Source: Allodiplogaster sudhausi
Taxonomy: Eukaryota; Nematoda; Chromadorea; Rhabditida; Diplogasteridae
Direction: 5' to 3'
Length of the DNA stretch: 64,000 nt
NCBI GenBank assembly: GCA_945643635.1
Contig: CALZFC010000101.1
Coordinates: 1,143,501-1,207,500, forward strand
The translations under genes were made by a program, and so were the position numbers. Below are positions 1-12,452 of this stretch, piece after piece (positions within the stretch are counted from its first letter, which is position 1; the number at the start of each line of letters is the position of its first letter). Below the pieces are notes generated by a model. It worked only from the letters and a program-made list of their open reading frames with translations, was not told the DNA's origin and ran no database searches.

Positions 1-664
1 CACCGGAGTCATTGCTGAAGGTGGGTGTTTGACTGCAGAGTAAGCAATGACGGTCCAAGGCAGATTCGAGAGCCTCGACAAGGGCACTGCTGTAGGGGAG
101 GGGCGAGCGAGGGGTGAAGGAGAAGGCGCAAGACTGGCAGGAGATGGGCGTGGCATCCATTGCCAGGAGGCCTCGGCGGCAGGAAGGACACGCAACGAGT
201 GGGTTGTCGAACTGTTCTGCCTCTCTTTCACTCTTTTCTTCAGACAACTCTTCTGCTTCTAAAATAAATGAAGCACTTTGAACACGACAACTCATCATAC
301 CTTCCAAAAGCAAAGAATTTAAAGCACAAGAGTACGCACCCAGTTGGAGAAGTTCGGTCGTGATCTCATTAAAGAGTTCTTCCTGCTCCTCTGGCGTATA
401 TTCTGCATCAGCAGCAACGACATTGCGTACGATTCGCGAGAGTTCCTTCTGAAGACCCGGACGACGTCGATCTGCGAGACGCGCACGGCACTCTCGCATT
501 CGCTTGCTGCATTCCTTGCAACAAATACAGAAGCCATTGACACAAACAGTCCAAGATCAACTTGAAAGAATGAAATGAGAATTACAAACGTCTTTCAAGA
601 GTTCCTTCTTCGCACTCCTCCTCCCATTGTTCTTGTACAGCATGAAATGAGCGACGCTGGACAT
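1..664 (-). CDS. RPAIN: RPA-interacting protein (RPAIN-like), 3' end beyond window
   Basis: Exons on the minus strand: 664-590, 514-340, 258-1 (continues past base 1). Phases agree (0, then 1). RPAIN family proteins carry replication protein A into the nucleus. The N-terminal exon has the basic helix pattern of the family (ECSKRMRECRARL, like the conserved R-x-R-C-x-x-R-M-R block). Exon 2 ends in an acidic stretch (EEQEELFNEITTELL). Exon 3 carries the zinc-finger region: CPSC, ISCQSC, then HCLLC followed by TPTF, the order seen in RPAIN C-termini. The start ATG at 664 is chosen because it gives the family N-terminus; a splice acceptor (TTTGCAG) lies 19 nt upstream. No stop codon is inside the window, so the C-terminus is missing. 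Confidence 0.8.
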
Positions 665-1121
665 CGCAGAGTTGGTGGATTTCCTGCAAACAAGAAACGT
701 ACACCTACTACAGAAATCTCAAAATAATGCTTCCACTCGATCATTGAACTCCTAGCTGGCTCATAGTCAGAATAGAATATCAGTGCTAATATCGGTGAGT
801 TATACAACAAAAATTAGTAATAATCGTATGTTGCGTGAAGTATTTTCAGTTTTGTCGCATGGCGCGTGGTGTGGTGTTTTACATGTTGAGTGCAAAATAT
901 GAATGCCCAACTCCCTTACTTGTCATTTTAATATGCCATTCCCTTATAATAAGGACCTTATTGGTTTGTTGTTAAAGCTTTCTGGTGTTTGTAACTTCTG
1001 GTGCCAACGTTTTTGTAGCGAATTCGCAAAAATTGGCAATGATTTTAAGCTAATAGATCCTTTGAAACGGTAATAATAAGTCTTTTTTTAAGGGTTCATA
1101 TATTAAACGCCTGAATGAGAA
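665..1121. other. intergenic, divergent RPAIN / CDC50 promoter region
   Basis: A 457-base spacer between two divergently transcribed genes. I see no further gene. The last 100 bases before the CDC50 start resemble the region upstream of the second CDC50 copy (8892-9000, reverse strand), so they belong to the old duplication. Confidence 0.6.
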
Positions 1122-2909
1122 ATGCCTCCCGACGTGCAACCCGAAACTTCTGAGCCTGAGCCACCTAAGAAGAATCGACCAAAAGGTTTGTTCCATTTTT
1201 GTCTATCCTATACTTATTGTTTACTGCTATCATTCCATGAATGACTAATCTCGATCGAATTGATTCTCTTGTTTATTTTTGTCATTTTTCAGCGACTCGG
1301 CTACGCCAGCAGAAGTTGCCTGCATGGCAGCCAATTCTCACTGCTTCCACTGTCATTCCCACTGTATTTTGCGTAGGTATCATCTTCATTCCTATTGGAA
1401 TCGCTCTTCTCTTAGCCAGCCAAGGAGGTCAGAAATATCCTGTTGTCTTGTTTTTCTCAGTGTGTTCGGTGATATCAAATTATCAATTCGGCAATACAAT
1501 TCCCTTCATTTCAGTTAAGGAGAAGATAATAAAGTATGCTAACGTGGGCAACTGTAAGAATCAACATAGATGTGACATCACGGTGACTCTGGATGAGGAG
1601 TACAGTGTACGGATTTGTTAATTGCTTGTTCTCCCAATTCTGCTCTTCATTCTATCTTGTTCGTTTCTTCAGAACGAAGTCTTTTTCTACTACTACCTGG
1701 AGAACTTTTACCAAAACCATCGTCGATACGTGAAGAGCAGAAATGACCAGCAGTACTTGGGTGTCCTTGGTTCCACGAGCGATTGCGAGCCATTCGCCAC
1801 GGCTGACAATAAGCCGATTGTTCCTTGCGGAGCTATCGCCAATTCAATGTTCAACGGTAGAGAAGCCATGTTCATGCCATTTTTACCTGTGTTTGAATAT
1901 CATTTCATTCTTTCTCCCTTTAAGACACTTTCGAGATGACCGGACCATCTGGCCCAGTTCCGTTCACAACGGAAGGCGTTCTATGGGACGTCGACAAGGA
2001 GCGAAAGTTCAAGAATCCGGAAATCCCTGCAGGCGGCACGTTGTGCTCTGCTTTTACTGTAAGTTGCCTTGCATCGTTGTTTTCTAATAAGGTTCATATG
2101 CGACCCTAATGAAAGTACAACGAGATTTAGCATGACCATTGCATTCTTCATTGTGGTGACAGAAGTACTCAATATGCATCAAAAAAGGAGATTCTGTCAG
2201 GAAATATCTTTCTAGATATTTCCTGACAATCTCTTTTTTTGCTTTTGCGAGATTATATATTTCTTTAAAATTCTGTGTCGTGCAGGAGTGTATGTTCTTG
2301 AAAAGGGTGGAAATGATATTGCAGAACACAACAAAGCCCCCCAACTGGCCCAAGCCGATCTGTGAGATTGGCGGGCTGGAGAACGTCGATTTTATTGTGT
2401 GGATGCGAACTGCGGCGCTGCCGAACTTCAGGAAACTCTGGCGGAAACTGGACATTTCAGCCAACTCGAAATATCCCAACGGACTGCCGGCTGGACAGTA
2501 CACCATCTCGATTAAAAATAGTCAGGGCTTTACTAGTTCTTCTAAGGCCTTTTGTTGGTATACTTTTCCATATTTTTAAAAGAATGTACATATTTCTCGC
2601 AATTAAAGAAAAATACCTTTAGATTACCCCGTAGCGGCTTTCGGGGGTGACAAGGGCTTCATCATCTCGACCGCTTCGTGGGCCGGCGGCAAGAACTCAT
2701 TCCTCGGCATTGCCTATCTCGTGGTCGGTGGCATCGCTTTGATCCTCGGCGTCGTCTTCGTTGCCATCCACATCCGATTCGGACACTCGTAAGTGCATTT
2801 TATTCGTCTTTTTTAAAGTTTAGTAAATGTTAATTTTCCTATTTATGCAATTTTTTTAAAATCTTTTTTTTTCAGTTTTTCTGAGCTCAGCAATCTTCAC
2901 ACTACATGA
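1122..2909 (+). CDS. CDC50/TMEM30 family protein, copy 1 (P4-ATPase flippase subunit)
   Basis: Exons 1122-1185, 1293-1427, 1515-1606, 1673-1856, 1925-2058, 2325-2520, 2623-2788, 2876-2909; 334 aa, all junctions in phase. CDC50 proteins are the beta subunits that let P4-ATPase lipid flippases leave the ER and work. Visible hallmarks: [10 protein letters not shown] before the first membrane segment, cysteine pair [57 protein letters not shown], and [14 protein letters not shown] leading into the second membrane segment. The length is normal for the family. Exon 6 could start 39 nt earlier (2286) in the same frame; 2325 gives the family spacing before PPNW. A second diverged copy lies at 7147-8891 on the other strand. 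Confidence 0.93.
2181..2240. repeat. long hairpin in CDC50-1 intron 5
   Basis: Arms 2181-2209 and 2213-2240 are nearly perfect reverse complements (about 27 bp stem, very small loop). The matching intron of copy 2 lacks it. It could be a tiny foldback element; the loop looks too small for a typical miRNA precursor. Confidence 0.6.
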
Positions 2910-3254
2910 AATGAAGACATACTGGATGGATGCCTTTTTTCTACTTCGGCTTTAATGGATGTTTCCTCTCTTTTTGGCTTTTTTCTTTCTCGCTTTTGGT
3001 TCATGAAAATTGACTCATTCCTTGTACATGAATAAGCTTACACGTGTTTTCAGATGTTCTGTGATAAGTGGGGTTAGTGACTGATTCATACTTCGTGTAC
3101 ATACTTGAAAATAACAGAATAAACGGATGTAGTTTGGCAATTTTGGTGATGTATACCTGACTCGAATATTATTCTTGTTGCTAACGACAAGACTGAGATA
3201 TCTATAAAAAGGAACCGTTGGATATCAGAATTGATTGATTCTGAGGATACAAAA
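2910..3254. other. intergenic CDC50-1 / IMP4
   Basis: AT-rich spacer of 345 bases holding the CDC50 3' UTR and IMP4 5' region. No gene seen. Confidence 0.5.
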
Positions 3255-5164
3255 ATGATGCGAGAGAAGCGCCTCCGGCGCGAGTACATCTTCAGGAAGA
3301 GCGTGGAAAAGACGCAGAAAGCACTAGAAGAGCAGAGGGCGAAGGTCAAGGATGCCGTCGAGAATAACAAGTTCTGGATGCTTTCTTTCGCACAGTCTTG
3401 CACAAGTATTGGTGTGCGGTGTTCTTTACTGTTGCTTCTTGTAGGAAGATTCCGAATGAGCTGAGGAAAGATGCGATCAAACTGGCGAAAGGAGCAGACT
3501 GGGGCGGACAGGTACTCTTCCTTTTTTTTAAAATAAATATTTCATGAGGATTTCGTCACTGTAATTCTTACCCTATGCCATGAACACACTGATGTTATTG
3601 GACAATTGGGCTCCTGTGTTATGTTCATAACTTGAAGAATGTACCGTCCTATCACTAATCATGAAATTGTGATAGGTGAACGTGATTGACGACGAGTACC
3701 GCTGGGCGGGCTCGCGAGATCCGAAGATTGTCATCTCCACCAGCAGAGAACCATCGGCCAAACTCAAAGTCTTCGCCAAGGCAAGGGAAATCTTTATTTT
3801 TCCCCTGATATTGATTGATTCACAAGTGTATGCCTGAGCATCTAATATGAAATATTGGGAAGAGAATACGGATGGACAAAGAGAAAGGACTCGCTTCTCT
3901 TTAAGGAGCTTAAGCTCATCTTCCCCGGATCTCAGCGGATCAACCGAGGCCACTACGATGTTCGTCATCTCGTACAAGCTTGCCGAGCCAATGATGTACG
4001 CTGCTTTTGTTGTACTTACTCTTAATTTATTTTTGTTTTGTTGCCAGGTATTAATATTTTCAATACATTAATAGTAATGTGACAACCCTAGATGATTTGT
4101 TCCCTACTAACGAAAAATGCGAAGAGAGAATAATATATTAGATTATTGCGTGGTTGCTAGGTGACAGACATGGTGCTGGTGACGGAGACGCGCGGACGCC
4201 CCGACGGACTCATCGTGTGCCATCTTCCATTCGGCCCCACCGCCTACTTCAACATGTCGTCGGTTGTGATGAGACACGACGTACCCGACAGGGAGACCGT
4301 CTCGCAGCAGTTCCCTCATCTCATCTTCCACAACATGGGCAGCAAACTTGGACAGAGGGTACGAGGAACAGTTTCATTCATCTTCTTTTCATGTGTTAAG
4401 GCCATAACTGTGACCTCTAAGAATATGAGCATATATTCCTCAAAACACACAGGAGATGTATCCTTCTTAGTGGATAATTTGATATCTTTTCACTTTTTTC
4501 ACCGCTGGTGAAACATTGATATTTTACCTGAGATCTCTGTATTGGAGAGATCGAAGCAACTAGAGCGAGAAAAAACGAATGATATTGTAGTTCACCTCGA
4601 TCCTGAAGCATCTCTTCCCGGTTCCAAAGGAGAAGAGCAAGCGAATCGTCACCTTCAGCAACACGGACGACTTTGTTTCGTTTCGCCATCACATGGTATC
4701 ATATTTCATTTTAAGAATCTATATTTTTATGTGATCGCTCATTTTATCCTATCTTCGAATTTTGTTCTCCAGTATGATCCGTGCATTCACCGAGTAATTT
4801 CTCAAAGGTCATCACTAATGGGCCAGACACGGAGCTGAAGGAAATTGGACCGCGATTCGAATTGCGACGTGAGTTTGTCATCGATTTAATGTTGTATGGT
4901 ACATTGCAAGAATCGTTTGAGAGAACTATGGGTACAAGAAGTGTGAAAGTGTTCTGTTCTTTTTATTTCTTAAATGCGATCCTTAGAAAAAATTGTTTTG
5001 CTGTTCAGTTGTTTTATCTTTCAGCTTATGCAATCAAGCTGGGGACCTTGGAGAACATGGATGCAGCCGAGGACGAGTGGGTGCTCCGCTCTTACATGAA
5101 CACTTCTGTTAAAAGACAATTCCTGGCTGCACCCCACGATGACAGCGACTTGGATGAGGACTGA
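3255..5164 (+). CDS. IMP4: IMP4, U3 snoRNP protein (Brix domain)
   Basis: Exons 3255-3370, 3445-3511, 3676-3780, 3906-3995, 4161-4358, 4591-4695, 4808-4868, 5025-5164; 293 aa, against 291 in human. IMP4 joins MPP10 and IMP3 in the U3 snoRNP that processes 18S pre-rRNA in the nucleolus. Visible: N-terminal RLRREYIFRKS, then VIDDEYRWAGSRDPKIVIST, LIFPGSQRINRGHYDV, LIVCHLPFGPTAYFN, VVMRHDVPD, FVSFRHHM and GPRFELRPYAIKLGTLE. The tail is acidic (DDSDLDED). Intron 3 (3781-3905) has a GC-AG boundary. A second ATG follows the first directly; either could start the protein. Confidence 0.96.
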
Positions 5165-5680
5165 GGGGGTTTGTATTCTTGTTTAGCTTCTCTCTCCCTC
5201 TCTCTCATTCTCTTTCTCTCTCTGTCTAATTGTTATTTTCTCTCTGTCTGTCTCAGTGTTGCCTGTCACCTTCGGTCTCATTACTCCAATTGTTACTTTG
5301 TTTCGATATTTTGTTGGTATTGTTGAGTTTGTTTGTGCTGCGATTGAAGGATAAAACCTGAATATAACTACGAATCCATAACAGTTTTATTTATAATGAT
5401 ACGCAGAATAAATCAGGAAGCTTGAGTAAGGTGTAGAAATGAGAAAATGTATTATACTGTGTGCACGGAGTATGAAAGAGTCTCTTCATCCTATTATGAT
5501 AGAACATTTGAAAACACGTAAAATCCATGTCTTGTAGTATACTACTATAGTACATGGAATCAGTCAATGCACGAACCAAAATGGAGAATGAAAAAAGGCA
5601 AAAAGGAAATATCCAGTAGAGCAGAAGTAGAGGAAAAGGCATCCAGGACTACTTTATTTCAAATAGTGTGAAGATTGCTA
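5165..5680. other. IMP4 3' flank
   Basis: Starts with a CT-rich stretch. The part 5205-5480 has a diverged direct copy at about 9230-9480. No gene. Confidence 0.5.
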
Positions 5681-7087
5681 ACCAGGGAACGGTCAGAAAC
5701 CCTAAATTCCAAAAATTCTGATATTTTGCATATGGATAGTGCATCACATTGGATGTTTCGGAATGAAAAAATTAGGACCCGAATCCCTCTAGAAAACTTT
5801 TTAAACCCATTTAAAGATGCGTGAAAATCTCGTTTCATCTGTAATATGCCACGTTAACAAACGTTCCAAAGCCTATAACATGAAAAATCGGCGCAGTTGG
5901 TAGCGCTTCCGGCTACAATTTTTCTGTCCCTAGTTCAATGCCGCTTCGGGCCAAAGTCTTTTGCAAATTTTATATAGAGGTTTTGAAGTCGTGCAGTTCT
6001 TTTCTATACTTTCTATGGTTTTTTTTAATTTGAATACGGACTTTGTGAAGTGCGAGGATCAAAATAAAATATTTGTTTTGGGCTGCATGCATGTGTGCGT
6101 ATGTGTGTGCCGATGACTTCCGCAAGCGTGCATACGCGCGCTCTGCCATTTGCAATGCGGATCAAAACGGTTCTGTGAATTCCGTGGCGAAAGGAAAATA
6201 AGGAGAGTTGTCTCTAATACATACATCTGCACCATCCACACACACCACTGGGTACGCTGATACATACACATACATATGTACATACGACCCAAAACAAATA
6301 TTTCCTCGCACTTCATAAAGTCAGTATAGCCATAGAAAATACAGATTTTTTGTTCGCAAGTTTAATGCCCTTTTGGGCAAAAATCTTTTGCTAATTTTAT
6401 AAAAAATTTTGAGGTCGTGGTTCTTTTCCGTACTTTCTATAGTTACCTAATTGAAAACGGACTTTGTGAACTGCAAGTACCAAAATGTAAAAAAAATTTG
6501 TTTCGGGCTGTTTGTACGTATATTTGCGTGAAGGATTGTTTTGCATATTATCTTTTTTCCGATCATGGATCATCGCCCGAAAGTTTTAATTTCTATTCTG
6601 TTAAAAAGCTCATAAACGATGGTCTTGGTCTCGTCGGATCGGAATGCCTATGTCTCCATCAGCCTACCCTGGACACACATACAGCCCAAAGCAATTTTTT
6701 TTTCTTTTGATACCTGCACTTCACAAAGTCCGAATTCAAATATAAAAAAATATAGAAAGTATAGAAAAGAGCTACACGACTTCAAAACCTCTATATAAAA
6801 TTTGCAAAAGACTTTGGCCCGAAGGGGCATTGAACTAGGGACAGAAAAATTGTAGCCGGAAGCGCTACCAACTGCGCCAATCTTTCATATATTAGACTTT
6901 GGAACGTTGGTTAACGTGGCATATTATAGATGAAACGAGATTTTCACGCATCTTTAAATGGGTTTAAAAAGTTTTCTAGAGGGATTCGGGTCCTAATTTT
7001 TTCATTCCGAAACATCCAATGTGATGCACTATCCATATGCAAAATATCAGAATTTTTGGAATTTAGGGTTTCTGACCGTTCCCTGGT
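5681..7087. mobile_element. foldback element with tRNA-like segments
   Basis: The left arm (5681 to about 6105) and right arm (about 6660 to 7087) are inverted copies with few mismatches over the outer 230 bases and small indels further in. Each arm carries a tRNA-like stretch (5890-5955 on +, about 6815-6885 on -) with an A-box-like GCGCAGTTGGTAGCGC and a B-box-like AGTTCAATGCC. A third, diverged piece of the same sequence lies at 6355-6520 (+). The tRNA-like part does not form a full cloverleaf by eye, so I read it as a tRNA-derived repeat (SINE-like) caught in a foldback element rather than a tRNA gene. It ends 60 bases from the CDC50-2 stop. Confidence 0.65.
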
Positions 7088-7146
7088 AAGCTCCTCCAAA
7101 CTGAAAAGAAAAGATGTTCTCACTTTCAGAAAATGAAAATTAACAT

Positions 7147-8891
7147 TTACTTTGAGGGTAACAAAAATTTATGAATATAATGTCCGCACGAGTGTCCGAA
7201 TCGGATGTGGATGAAAATGAAGACAGCTCCGAGGAAAAGAGCGATGCCACCGACCACGAGATAGGCAATGCCGAGGAATGAGTTCTTGCCGCCGGCCCAC
7301 GAAGAGGTTGCGATGATGAAGCCCTTGTTGCCACCGAAAGCATCTACGCGGTAATCTGATATTATTTTTAAATTTCACCAAAGAATTACATATGTACTTT
7401 ATCTTATCGATCAAGGAAAAGGTGCCGCTTGACTACCAAAAAGGAGCTTTAGAAGGCATAATGAAACGCTGACTATTGAAAATCTTGATATTGTACTTTC
7501 CAGCCGGCAGTCCACTTTCATAGCCATTGACCTTCGTATTCAGTTTCCGCCAGAGCTTCCTGAAATTCGGCAGCGCCGCAGTTCTCATCCACACGATGAA
7601 GTCGACGTTCTTCAGACCGCCTTCCATCTCACAGATGGGTATGCGCCAGTTGGGTGGCTTCGTTGTGTTCTGCAATGTCATTCCACTCTTTTCAAAAACA
7701 TACTCTCTTGAACATCACAGAATTTAAGCATTTAAATAAAATCCTGCATGTGCAAAAGAAAATCATTCTATCAATGAAATATTTACATATGTACATACAT
7801 ACATATCTAGAGATGTATGTACATATTTCCTCGATAGAATGATGATGCTGAGCATTTCTGCCACCATATGAACAAAGCAATAAATGGTCTTGCTGATCTC
7901 CTTGCACTTTAATCATGGTCGCATAAGAAACTTCAGAAAACGGTCTTCGAGGCTTTGTCAAAGGCAACTTACAATAAAATGCTTGCACAAATCGTCTTTA
8001 GCATCATTCGGATTCTTGAAACGATCGTAGTCAATGTCCCATATAACGCCCTTCGTTGTGAAAGGAACTGGGCCAGAAGGTCCGATGATATTGTAAGTGT
8101 CTGGAAGGAAACAGAGATTTGAGGATACTAAAACAAGTTGAAATAAACACGACATGAATATGGCTTCTCTACCATTGAACATTGAATTGGCAATGGCTCC
8201 GCACGGAACAATCGGTAGCTTGGTGTTGATATCGATGTGGAACGGCTTGCAATCAGTCGTAGAATCAAGGACACCCAGGTACTGCTGGTCATTTCTGCTC
8301 TTCACGTAGCGATACTGATTCTGGTAGACGTTTTCCAAATAGTAATAGAAGAAGACGTCGCCCTGAAGGAAACGATCAAACTAGAATGAAGGGTAGAGCA
8401 AGCGATTAACAAATACGTACGCTGTACCCCTCATCCAGAGTCACCGCGATGTTACAAACTGGTTGGCTTCCGCACTGCTTGTTATACATTATTATCTTCT
8501 CCTTAACTGAAATGAAAAAAAATTGTATCGCCGAACGGCAAATTTGATATCACCGAACACACTGAGAAAATGACGACCTCAGGAATTTCTGACCTGCCTG
8601 GCCGGCTAAGAGAAGAGCGATTCCGATAGAAATGAAGATGATCCCTACGCAAAAGACAGTGGGAATGACAGTGGAAGCAGTGAGAATTGGCTGCCATGCA
8701 GGCAACTTCTGCTGGCGTAGCCGAGTCGCTGGAAAATGACAACAGTAAACAAGGGAATCAGTTCAATAGAGATTAGTCATTCATGGAATGATAAGAGTAA
8801 ACAATAAGTAAAAGATTTACACCAAACCTTTTGGCCGGTTCTTCTTGGGTGGCTCAGGCTCAGAAGTTTCGGGTTGCACGTCGGGAGGCAT
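7147..8891 (-). CDS. CDC50/TMEM30 family protein, copy 2
   Basis: Minus-strand exons 8891-8828, 8728-8594, 8506-8421, 8362-8173, 8100-7973, 7669-7474, 7355-7147; 335 aa, all in phase. It shares intron positions and the start peptide [21 protein letters not shown] with copy 1 and keeps [31 protein letters not shown] and [14 protein letters not shown]. The luminal loop has diverged most (C-G-S-Q-P-V-C instead of C-K-N-Q-H-R-C), so this is not a recent copy. The last intron of copy 1 is not used here: its donor has changed from GTAAGT to GTGCGG and the frame runs on to a new tail, [12 protein letters not shown]. Both copies look functional. Confidence 0.92.
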
Positions 8892-9235
8892 TTCTCATTC
8901 AGGCGTTTAATATATGAACTCTGAAATAAGACTGAGCATTAGCTTTTCAAAGGATTTATTTGCATAAAAACACTGCCAAGGTTCGCAAATTCGTAGAATA
9001 AAACAAAGTTTTTTTCTGAATAATGCCTTCCTTCTTCGTCTCTTTCTTCGTGTTCAGGTATCTGAGTCATGCTGACAAATCAATTACGAATTTCCTTTCC
9101 TGCAACAATGTCGGTCAGCGTCAGTCTTCGTTCGTCGTCTCTCCCCTTCTTTCTTTTCTCCTATCCTCCTTCCCCCCCTTTCTCCCTCCTCCCCTTCATC
9201 CCTCTCTCTCTTTCACTCTCTCTCTCTTTCACTCT

Positions 9236-9272
<37 letters not shown>

Positions 9273-10105
9273 GTTCTCTCTCACTGGCATGCTCGCTCTC
9301 ATTACTCCAGTTTTCATTTTGTTTCCATATTTAGTAGAGTTTGGTTCTACTGCGATAGAAGGATAAAACCTGAACATGAATCCATAACTGTTATATTTTT
9401 ATTTCGTATGATACGCTGAACAAGTTAGGAAGCTTGAGTAACGTGTAGAAATAAGAAAGCCATATGCATGAGTTGATGTCAAGCAATAGCATAATATCAT
9501 AAGAAATTATCCTCTTCGAGATGCAGATTTCATCGAACTCGATCTCTTGTGACTAAAAAGAAGACTGAAGCCTTTCTTGACGTCATCTCTAATCCTATCC
9601 GCTCGTTTCAACATAAAGCTGGACAAGACATGGATCAGCTGATTTGGCGGAGTGCACGAGAGAGTGAGAGAGAGAGAGGGAGGGAGTGCGAGAGGACGAC
9701 AGAGAGAGAGAGAGGAGAGAGAGAGAGAGGAGAGAGAGAAGACATAGGGGAAAGAGATGGAGAACTCGAGAAAGTGGACTGTTTGATATGCCCTCCTCGT
9801 GTCCGCCTGCCTCTGGCCGCTCTTCCACTTTTCTCATCCTTTACACTCGAAGCTCGCAGCTCTCGTGCACCCCTCTCTTTTTCTCTGCCTCTCTCTCGAT
9901 CACTTAATCTCTCACTCTTTACCTTTCTCTCTCCATCTCTGCCCTCTTACCTTTCTCTCTTTCTCTCTCTTTCTTTCTCTGCCCCTCTCTGCTTTTACTG
10001 CAGCTCCTTGTCCCATCTTCCTCTCGGGTGCTTCTGTTTCGTGTCCTCCCAATCATCGATTCGCTCTTTGCTGGGCAGTGACACATCTCCTCATCCTTCT
10101 CCCGG
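8892..10105. other. spacer with CT/GA tracts and a copy of the IMP4 3' flank
   Basis: 8892-9000 is the duplicated CDC50 upstream region. About 9230-9480 resembles the IMP4 3' flank at 5205-5480 in the same direction. CT tract about 9195-9290, GA tract about 9657-9745, CT-rich 9880-9990. I looked here for the DNA-binding half of a Rel domain for the next gene and found none. Confidence 0.55.
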
Positions 10106-12143
10106 ATGACGGAGTTGCCGCGGGGCCCGTCCAGGTCCCTCTCCGACTCTGAGGTTAGCTCACCCGCGGTGTTCGGATTGGCTTTCACAATCTTCTCAGC
10201 CAAGTTCGCTCTCTTTCTCGCTCTCTTTTGATTGTGAAAGCCGTTTTCTCAGCTATCTCTGTCCCTCCTCCCTCTCTCTATCTGTCTCTCTTTCTCTCTC
10301 TGTGTCTCCTCTCTCTCTCTCTATCTCTCTCTTTCTCTCTCATTTGCGTGGGTGTCCCTCACTCTCTCTCTTTGCTAGATGGTCTCTGGCTGCAAGCACT
10401 CCTCGCCTGCCTCGCGGCCTCCCTTCGTGGAGGAGATGTCGTGTGAGTGTGGCGCGGCCGGCAGTCGTCTCTGGCTTCTTCTCTCGCAGCCTCCTCCCTC
10501 CGACGTCGTCGTCGTCTTCATTGCGAATCAGAAGGAGACGCCGGCTGAGGACGTCGTCGTTCGCGAGACGGTAAACCATTTGGCAAACCTTCATTTTGTT
10601 TCGTCAATGTATACATGCAAAACTCTGCCTGCGGTGTATTTGTCGTTCTCTAATTGAATATTAGTGTGTTAGTTTGCATAGAAGTAGCCCACAACAGTGC
10701 CATACTTGGCCGATAAGAACATTGTCATTGCAGCTCGTGATGCTGACCGTGCCCGTGCTGCTGTCATCTGGCGACTGCCAAGTGAGTCTCCGCTCCGAGT
10801 CCCAGCAACATCAAGTCACTCTCCCCTTCAGCTACACTTCCACACCGTATGCTTATTGGCTCTATTCTAGTGTAGGCGTCCCATCGAATTATAGGCGTCC
10901 CATGAAAAATAAAGGAGTCCCATCAATGAAAAATAAAGGCATCTCATTGCCATGGGACGCCTATAATTCGATGGGACGCCTACACGAGAATAGAGTCTGC
11001 TTATTAACCTTGAACTTATGTAAAACAACTGTTCATGCCTTCGTTCCAAACGTAAGGGCGATGCAATCAAGGAAACTTAGGAAGAGGGACCTAATGAACT
11101 TTGCTTCGTGCGCAAACCACCGGCGTTTTGTTGATCTAATAATCACTGTCTAGCAATATGGAAAATAATCATTATTATGTAACTTGCTAGATATGATTCT
11201 TTAGCAGGAGCTTTTTTTTCTTCTTTATTCAATCTGTCCCCTTTTTTTATTCAAGGTCATTTTAGTTTCCGGGGATCTTAATATTTTCTAAATAAGAAAA
11301 TAAGAAGTTGAAATGCGAAGTCGTACAGGAAGGAATCGAACGGCGTGGCCGCCGTGCAGCCGCTGCTCGCCTTTGCGACTTCTGGAGATTCGCTGTCTCT
11401 TCTCTCGCCCTTCACCGCCCACATCGGCGATGTCGACGAGGACAACAACACGTTAGAATCGCGTCTACTTTTGCTTTTATTCTACTTCAATATTCCTCTT
11501 TTTTTACGTGTTCACCATTATTTGATGATTATTTTGTTTTAAGAATCTATGTACGTATTTTATGCCTAAACAAATTAAAATAAAAAAAAGACAATCTTCG
11601 CAGTGTTCTGCACGTGTCAGCGCGCAACGGCCAGAGCTACGCGCTCAAGCTCTTTCTCTGCGCTCTCCAGAACGAGAGCGAGGCGAGACGGAGAGGTTTG
11701 CGCTTTTTGCTACTCCTTAACAAGAGTGTTCTTATTAATTCATTTTATTCGCCGACTTTTAAAGATTTTATTTCCCTTTTCATGGCTACAGAATATTTGG
11801 GTGCAACAGAGAAGATGGGAGGTGGGTTTGAGAACTAAGAAAGGCGAGAGAGTGAGAGAGTGAGGGAGAGAGAGAGAGGCAAAAAGGGAGACAGAGAAAG
11901 AGCGAGAGAGAGGCAAAAATGGAGAGAGAGAGAGCGACGAAATGAAAGTGATGCCTTCCTCTTTGACAGAAGTGGTGAATGCCCGTAATGTACGTGGCCA
12001 GACGGCTCTTCATTGCGCGGTTCGGGCCGATGATGCGGATGCCGTGCACTATCTGCTGTCGGCTGGGGCGCAGCTCACGCTTCTCGACTCACACAGCAAC
12101 TCTGTTCGTCTCTCTCTCTCTCCCTACTTATGTCCTCTCTCTC

Positions 12144-12178
<35 letters not shown>

Positions 12179-12416
12179 TCCTATACATATGTATGCCTCC
12201 TTCTCCCTCTCTCTCTATTTCTCTCCCGATTTTTTTCTTTCTCTCTCTCTCTCTGTCTAGTGTTCCTCTGTCATCACTCTCAATAATGCGTTCGTTTGAC
12301 GAGGATTTCATGGCAGGTTCTCCACTATCTGGCCGACTCACACAACGAAGCCATCTACAAGGAGATCCTCGAGCGGCCGCTCGCAAAAGAGCATCTGGAG
12401 GTGCGGAGAGGAGTTC

Positions 12417-12452
<36 letters not shown>

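Noticed and set aside
5888..5960. tRNA gene
   Set aside because: A- and B-box-like strings are present, but the acceptor and T stems do not pair, and an inverted copy lies at 6815-6885; treated as a repeat.
9023..9419. Ser/Leu-rich open frames over CT tracts
   Set aside because: Long open frames through (CT)n code for LSLSLS in any gene-free microsatellite; the same holds for many such frames at 15.2-16.1, 31.3, 41.3, 45-47 and 48.8 kb.
10302..10574. Arg/Ser-rich frame over the IPT exon
   Set aside because: Shadow of the NF-kB-like exon 10379-10570 in another frame.
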